From: Paracentrotus lividus
Lineage: Eukaryota; Echinodermata; Echinoidea; Camarodonta; Echinidae
NCBI GenBank assembly: GCA_940671915.1
Contig: CALNVZ010003433.1
Span: 47,775,134 to 47,839,133 of the forward strand
Direction of reading: 5' to 3'
Length of the DNA: 64,000 nt
Of the stretch, positions 39,001-48,000 are shown piece by piece. The position numbers were made by a program, and so were the translations under genes. How positions within the stretch are numbered: the stretch's first letter is position 1; each line of letters opens with the position of its first letter. The notes beneath the pieces are model-generated. The model ran no database searches, had not been told where the DNA came from, and worked only from the letters and a program-made list of their open reading frames with translations.

Positions 39001-42000
39001 ATATTCTATATAGAAGAATCGAGGATGATGGAAATATAGAGTTCAAAAGAAACATTTAAGACGGCCTGAAATGTGAAAAAGGTGCATGGACGGTTATTGC
39101 ATGAAGAATTTTTAAAAATGAAATGTCAGAGGATATGTCCGAGAGGACATGCCATTTAAATTTGAAAGAATTTGGGTGTAATACGGGACCTGGGGTTATC
39201 ACACAAGAACTATTTGTTATTAATGGATTTGTAGAAGAAAACAAATTGAGAACCAAGGCATTGTCGCCATTGATTACAATAAAATGAAGATAAAAAGGAT
39301 ATGAATCTCGTAGCTCCTGGTTTCTTTCAATAGCTTCAGGTGCTGTAAAGGGGGAATAGTTAGACAACAAATAAACCTCTCACAAAAAGTTCCGCAAATC
39401 GAATTTGGTCCACGATAACTTTTCAGGTACACTTTAGTTATTGCTGATATTCATACCATTGGAAAGATAATTTATTCCCCTTTCTAGTGATATCCTATTT
39501 GCAATGACTGTGTTATGCTTCAATACACAGAATATCAGAATAAGGAGAAAAGTAAAAAATCAAATGTTGTCAAATGTTGTAAAATGCATTGTTAATGATC
39601 ACATTGAAGTTCTGCAACTCGACTTCCGGTCCCGATAACGTTTGGGATATTTTCTAATTTTTACTGAATTTTATGCCATTGTCAAGTTCATTTATTCCTC
39701 TCTTGATTGATACCTAAGGGTGGTATCTCATTTCGTGGAGACGTCTGCGCGACAGATAAAAAGTATTAGAGACGTCTCTGATATCGCGGAGACATCTCGG
39801 AGACGTCTCAGAGACGGATTTGGGACTACTTCAGAATTTTTTTTTCATAAATCGGAGACGTCTCTAATACATGTACTTTTTATCCGTTGCAGAGACAAAA
39901 TTTTATATTCTGTTGCGGAGATGTCTCCGCGAAGTGAGATACCACCCTTATTTGTCATGGTGCTGTCATGCCTGGGTCCCTGAATACCACCTGAATACTT
40001 GGCAAAGCGAAATATAATTTTCAGTTTAAATTTACAACTCTGAACCTTGATACATTTTAATGTCGGTTTTTAATGTAGGTTTTTAATCATTAATTTTTAT
40101 GGCATTAAAAAGTTCATTTATTCTTCTTTTTATTGATACCCTATTTGCAATAGTAACATGTTTGAATGCACATAACACATGAATATATTAAATGCAAAGT
40201 AAAAAGTGAAAACTTGCAAAATGCATTGTTATTTCTTGCAACAGACAATAATACTCACAATAGGCATTCAATTTGCAACATTTTACTTCTGACTTGTCCT
40301 AACATTCAGGTGTTCTGTGCATGCAAGAACAACACTTGTTACAATTAGGGAATCATTGAAAAGAGGAATAAACGAACTTGAAAACTTGACAATGGTATAA
40401 ATTTCAATAAAAATTAGAAAATACCCCAAAAGTTATCAGGGTCTAAAGTCGAGTTGCGGAATTTCACTTTGATGAATGCATTTCATAGCAACATTTGACT
40501 TTTTTACTTTTTTCCTATTCTGATCTTCTGTGCATTGAATCATTACAAATAGCATATAAAAAGGGGAATAAATTCCTTTCCAATGGTATGAATGTCAGGA
40601 ATAACTAAAGCGTAAATAAAAAGTAATAATGGCCCAAAGTCGATTTGCGGAACTATTTATGAGGGGTTTAGCTCAGTTATGTACACATTTAAATCATTTA
40701 TTTTCATATCTCCATTTCATTTTATAAATAACCTCTAGATCTGATACTGTTGGTCAATGGTCTGTTTCTCTTTGTTTAAATTTAGAATGAAATTACGTTA
40801 AAGTTTGGTTAGTGTCCAACAGACCTTCAGGGGATGCCATCAAAGCTGGACATTAGTCAAATTGTATTTCACGATTATCCAATTAAGAGAAATTAAATAC
40901 AAGTTGGTTCACGCATTACTCGTCTTGCCTGATTTCCTGATCAATAAAACATGCAATATGACCGTTTGACTCCTATATGACCTTTGACCTCACCATCCTC
41001 ATTAATAAGCATTACCTAATAACAGGAATGAGACACAGAAATTTCAAAAAAAGAGGAAAATTGCTACCAGTGAGGGAGCGTAGCGACCGAACTTCCTGCA
41101 ATTTTAGGTATAGAAAATTCACGATTTCTTTGGCTGCAACTTCGTCAAATCAATCTCGTGTTCCAAGTCTACACACAGTGAGAGCGGAAAATAATTCCAG
41201 AATACACAATGAAAACACCTCCACTATGTACATGCAACAAAAAAAAATGTTTTGTTTTTTTGTTTTTTGTTTTTTTTTTAGAATTTCAAAATCGGCAGAA
41301 ATCCGCGGATCCGCGGAAAAAAATCATGCCTGTAATAATAATAATAATCCACAAAATTAAACTTTTGATCCAAATGCAAATTGAAAATTGGTTTAAAATA
41401 TTTTCCTCCAAAAATTCGACTGAGCACTTCAGTCTTCTTCAGGGATATGACTAGTCTGATCACCGCCGGAAGTGACGTAGCGGCGAAGGATCGAATCATA
41501 GACTCTTTTTTTTACCAATTTTCAATTTGCATTGGATCAAAAGTTTAATTTTGTGAATATTTCACCAAAGCAGTTTAACTTTTCATTCAATTAATAATAA
41601 TAATAATAATGGTCATTTATATATGCGCTATACATGAAAAGGTATTACAGCGCTTACAGTAACAGTAATGATCATTGATGCAGAAATAAAGTTAAACGAA
41701 ACTTTAAGAAAACAAATATACACATAAGCCTCATATCATTTGACCTTTTGACCCTAGATGACCTTTGTCCTCACCATCTTTCATTTAAACATCTTGTACC
41801 CAGATATCATTTGTACCAAGTTTCATCATAATTGAGGCAGAAATAAAGAAATTATCTCAGTTATGTAAAAACTAGATGAATCCTCGACCGCGCACGGTCG
41901 AAATTTATGCCTCCGCCATTGCCAGATCAGAAATATATGACACAATCCATCTATTCACTTTCATTTATACACCGGACACCTTGACCTTGACCTTTGACCT

Positions 42001-45000
42001 TGTAACCAAACAAGCCATTTTCATGCATACAATTGCCTCTTGACCTTGACCTCATGATCCCCACATTTAATCAGTTCATGCTCCTCCCATATGCACATAT
42101 TACCAAGTTTGAAGATGATCCGTTAACACAGTTCTTAAGTACACGAAACAAACTATTTATTGTATACAATGACCTCTGTGACCTTTGACCTTTGACCCCA
42201 AAATCTAATCAGTTTTCATGCCCCTCCCATATTGCACAGCATTACTCAAGTTTGAAGTTGACCCGTCACAAGTTCTTAAGTTATTGCGAGAACGAACCAT
42301 TTTCATGTATACCAATTGACATCTGTGACCTTTGACCTTTGACCTCATGACCCTAAAATCTAATCAGTTCATTGCCCCTTCCCATAGGCACACATTACCC
42401 AACGTTTGAAGTTGACCCGTCAAACGGCTTTTAAGTTATGGCGAGAAGAGCCCTTTTCATGCATACAATGACCTCTGTTGACCTTTGACCTTTGACCTAA
42501 TGACCCCAAATCTAATCAGATCATTGTCCCTACCATATGCATACATGATCAAGTTTGAAAGTGATCCGTCAAACGGTTCTAAGTTATCGCGGAGAACGAA
42601 AACGGGACGGACGTACGACGGGACTACGGACGTAGAACGGAACGGAACGGTACGGAACGGAACGGACGTACGGACGGAACAGACGGCGACGGACGGCAAC
42701 CGAAAACATAATGCCTCCGGCACACCTCGCGTGGCGGAGGCATAAACAATCTTACAGCTTGTACAAATTTGGTTGATACTTACTCCTATTTCCTCCTATT
42801 AAATAAGATAAGCCAGTCACCCATATGTTTGCCTCATCTGGTGTAGCAGCTACTAGGTCAAGTGTCTCATACGCTTCCCCAAAGATGATAGAGAATGCAC
42901 AGTCCTCAGGAAAGTCCATTGCTATATTCTGTGATCGGAAGGTATCTGTTGTCTTTCCTAATCTCACTTCCTTTATACTCTCTACAGAAACTGAATTGAA
43001 ACAGGTGAGAATTGCATTGTTAGTATGTTACTATTAAACATACATGTATTCATAACGTTTCTGAGAATTACAAACCAAGGCAATAAATATGCTATATTTT
43101 ATATATCCAGAAAATAACTAGAAATATTGGTCAAGTAAAAAAAAATGTTCTATAGTTTTGTATGTTCCTCTGCAAGTTGTGCTCGTACATGGTCTTCCAA
43201 CATCTCACCAAACTTGTGATGTATATGTAAGGCATGATGTCCACATTCTTTGAGCCTTCGGTTCGTCCAGTCCAAGAGGTTGGAGTCTCCACCGATGACA
43301 GTGACTCATCAATTGAGAGCGATTGCTAGAGCTCAGGGCCCATATTCATAAGACTTTACTAAAGCTAGTTGTCAACTAATCACATAGGAAAAGTACACAG
43401 TTAGGTGATAACTAGGTCTATGAGGGTTTTATGAATATGGGCCCAGGTATTAAAACTGGATTAATGACCTTCATATGGCTCTAATAGTGACACAAACGAG
43501 CAACCAGGTACATGAATGTCTGCTTGTATATTTGTTACGCATACTGGAAACTCCATTATTTCATCTTACCTGAGATATGGTAAAGCAATTTGTAAGACAG
43601 TTTTTTTATGATACTTTTAAACTACCTTTTGCAACATAGTATACACTTAGCATGTTACCACCCCATTGAACAATCAACCATGGTTCTACATTTTTTTTTT
43701 TTTTTTACAGTTACATATAACATGTCTCCATTTTTGTATATAAATCAGAATGTTCTTGCTTACTTCTTGCTTTTTCTGGTTTCTTTGATGATGAATGCCA
43801 TCTAAGCTCAGATCTATCTTCACTTAGAGCAAAGAAACGATTATACTGTCTAGATGAAGATCGCACTTTCACCAACTCACAACCGGCTTCCATTATAGAC
43901 AGACAGTCTGTGGCTGCAAACAAAAATTAATATAAATATGTACATGTATTATATATTATCATTGAAAACTGGGTTATAGTTTTCGAATTAGGATCACTTG
44001 AAGTGCATTTTTTTAATGATTTGGTATTCTATTTTTTATTCAGACCCAAAAATGTATCCTCTTCTTCCCTTTAGCCAAATTTAGTTGCAATTTAGTTATT
44101 TGTTTTATTCAGTCACATATGCAATTTTAATGACGGTTTGATATCTCAAGGAAACCCCAGACAGATTTTTTCACTGAATTTGAAAGAACTTTAAGATTTT
44201 TTAACCTGTTGACGACGCAATTATTTGGCCTGATGGCATAACCCCTAGACAAGATTAAAATCGGTTTGACCCTGTCCGGACGCGCGGGCTCTGGTTAGAT
44301 CGCTAATGTGTAGCCTAGTCGCACGCTGGTAATGGAACCTATAAAAGTGAAGCTTGATTGTTTATAAATATTTTTATATCCTGTTTATGGTGTTCTTAGT
44401 TGTCAAGTCCCCTTATCCATTCCCATGTCAAATTTGACATAGAAAAGATAATTGTAAACAAGAAAAGCATGCTATTAAGTCTTGGCCTAAAAGAAAATGT
44501 TACATCACCTTACTGAGACTGGAGGAAGATAAACAAAGGGTGGGTTATACATATCTAAAGATCGGTTAGTGAATTTAATATACCATGGCGTAAGATGAAC
44601 CGTTTATAATTACAAAAAAAACAAAGTTTTTCTAGTCCTTTGATTGCCAACTTGATTTTGATTACACTCTCTCTTTACTCTTATCTTTTCATTTCTTACA
44701 AACTTTAAACTAAGCCATATATCCTCTTCTTTTGATGTACTAATTATGGGTTAGAAATTGTTCATCATTTAGATTGGATATCGGCCCCTCCTAAAGAATT
44801 TCAAAGAGTAGCATTCTTCTCAGGTAATTACAGTTTTAAAGTCCATTTTCATGCCGCGTACATGACGGTATCGATTCGAGAAACAAATCGTCTAAGATCC
44901 TCCTTTTCACAATCGACCTAAAATAACTCAGTATCATATGTTGACTCAGCGTTGTGGGTAAACCGAAAATACACCGATGATGTGGATAGGACATTATGCT

Positions 45001-48000
45001 TACATGCAGGGCGATGTTCTTTGGGCGAGGGTAAATTTAGGAGGTGACTGTTGGGTACCGTACATGTGAGCTCTGTGCAAAACGACGGACGTCACGCGTT
45101 TGTCGTCTGATTCGTTCGACGTCGAGCTTCAACACGTCAGTCAATGGGGATTTTTCATTGAGGAAATTGATGATTGCCTGCACGTCCGACGTCGTGGCGG
45201 GCTGAAAATGCGGCGAGACTGTGACGGGCTGCCGACATGATCCGAGTGATGAAGCGGGGGCCTCGGCGAGGCGAATTCAAAGAGGAGATGCGAGTTTGTT
45301 GACCCCCCTGTGCAAAGTCAATGGAAGGACCCCCTGTGCAAAGTCAATGGAAGGACCCCCTGCGAAGTTTAACGGGATACCATCTTTTGCTACATTTTCA
45401 GAGGATTATCTTGATGCAAAAAACATGGAATAATACTAACGGCAATTACGAAACTCGCCGCCAGATCGAGACCCTCTCTTCCATTGCCGTCAGAACAGAA
45501 CAGGTCTTTAATAAGTCTACGCACCCACTCTGAAGTTTGATTTAAACACTTTAAATTACTAACTAATTTTTACCTTTTTAGCACTTTGGTTCTATTTTTA
45601 GCCGTAAAAGGAGGATTTTTGAACTTTGAAATGAAACACTATTTTGCTATCACGGCGCCTGTATTACTCAAATGCATATTTCGGCTCTGGACATTCACTT
45701 TAGCGCGTCATCATACTGCACACCTGCGTTCAGTATTTAAAGGAGGAGTCCAGGCTGAAATTAAAATTTTTTTGTAAAGTAAAGTAAAATTTAACAAGCA
45801 CAACACAGAAAATTTCATCAAAATCGGATGAAAAATAACAAAGTTATGCATTTTTTTAGGTATTGAATTTTTTTCGTAAAACAGTTCTTGGCATTGTCTC
45901 ATTGTCTTATTTGAATATTTGAATATTCTAATGAGCAAAATGAAGATGTCACAGTCCCCCTACTTCTTGTGTATTTTATTATATGAAATCCTATTTTCTC
46001 ATTTTTTCATATATTGCGTATACAGAAAATCTATCCCTCATACTGAAATAGGTAAAAGTACTAGTGACCTTGAACATTCCACAAGGATTAATCCCTTTTT
46101 TTATGTCCTTGGGGCAGAAAATCTTGATAATTGGTATTTCATACAATAAAATACAAAGAAAGTAGGGGGACTGAGACATCATCAGTTTGCCAATTTGAAG
46201 ATGGCAAAAACTGTTTCCTAAAAAAATTCAAAACCTAAGAAAATTCATAACTTTGCTATTTCTGATCCGATTTTGATGAAATTTTCAGTGTTGTGCTTTT
46301 TAGATTTTACTTTATTTTTCTAATAATGCAAACTCCAGCCCGGAGGAGTCCTTTAATGGGCAGAGTCTGATTCAATTTCAAAGTCACCAAAAACAAATAA
46401 ACAAAAATTGAGAGAAAGGACACAAGAAGATCATACTGCAAAAAACATAGTCCTTGAGCTGCTAAAGACACTTTTCTGCATTGACTTTCCATTGGAAGAA
46501 AACTGCTGCAGTAAGGTACTAGTACTTCCCAGTGAAAGGTCAATTATGAATTGACCATGCATAAGTGTAAGGGTCATTCCATCTGGATTCACCCAATGGG
46601 TTACACCCTACCGTCTCAGAATTTGCTCAAATTTGGTACACATAAAATTTAAGATCACCTTCGGCCTTCCCAAGAACCAAAAATAAATAGTGTATGATGG
46701 TGAGACCATAGTTCGCGCAAATTAAAAAAATTATAGAAAATGTGACATTCAATCAACAATTTTTCATATTTTACACAAAATCAGCGAGAACTATGAATAC
46801 CAAATAAACGGCAAAATTCTAAACTCCAAATCGCCGAAAGAAGAAGTGAAGTAAGTCAAAGGGTTTCGACGATATCGCGATTTCAAAATTCTATGTCGAT
46901 CGAACGATCGCGCATTCTGCTGAAAAAGTCAACAAAACAGTCTGACCTTAATTCCCGCACGGGCGTTTGACAAAGATTTATCAAAAAATTACATCACTCT
47001 AAGGAAAAGGAATTACAGTAAATGTAAGTAAAAATTTCATGGATTATTGGAATTAGACGATATTAATATTATCTCACAATTTCAAATTGATATTAAATCG
47101 AAAAATGATGATTTCAAGACCCTTGTCGGGAACGTTGGATTTTTCGGTACGGACACACAATTATCCGATGCTTGGTCAATAAATTTTTTTTTCACAATTC
47201 TATACACCGTATCGTGACGTCAGACTGATTCTTAAGCACTTTGGGATCCCTCTTTCTGATGGTGCTATCAGATTTTCAAAATATTGATTACTTTTTTAGT
47301 TATCTGGCGAGCGTGAATTAAGGTCACGCGCGAATTATGGTCACGTGCGAATTATGGTCACACCACCATAAACGGTCCGTTGGTTGCCGCGCTATGGCCC
47401 GCCCTTTTTTATTTGTTTTGGCAAAAATGGGCGTGACCTTCCACTTTCAACGGCACATTGCGCCCTAACCAGTTGACCAATTTCAATGTAAATGTACAGT
47501 ACCATTCAAAAGGAAATTCAAAGAGGAATTCAAAAATGGTCTAAAAATTATTGTTGGAGCAATTTAAATTGCTATGACCTTTGACCTTTCCTTTAACCTA
47601 GATTTTGACCCCCGGACGAATAATATTTTTACTTGATGTAGAAATCTAGACCCTATGTTAATTGTCGGTAGATCTATAATATTAACATAACATGTAAATA
47701 TCTAGGATATTTTATTTCTTCACCTTTAAATAAAAACTCCTAAATGTAATTTACAAAGTTACTGTTACCCCCACATAGTGATATTTGTGTAGGCCTAACT
47801 AGTAACTGTTAGATCCTAGAATCTAACGTTAGATCTATATTTTTACACAAAAGTCAGAAACTTCACTGCACTCGAACTGCGTGCAAAATGAGTGAGTGCG
47901 CAGACATGGGCACTATTCAGTTTTGCTACACAAAATGACAAGCCCATCTGAAAATCGTAAAAAAACATTGTTCTTGCAAATAATTTCTTGAAATTTTTCG

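Larger units (their letters stand above)
37086..39302 (-). other. Putative U12-type (AT-AC) intron of PLCL
   Basis: Read on the minus strand, the intron starts ATATCCTTTT at 39302, which fits the minor-spliceosome 5' consensus. It ends CTCAC at 37086. A GTCTTAACT branch-like motif lies at 37099-37107, about 15 nt before the end. No AG acceptor near the end keeps both the reading frame and the conserved Trp-Leu-Arg. The intron also holds a large near-palindromic repeat (37585-38427). Confidence 0.82.
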
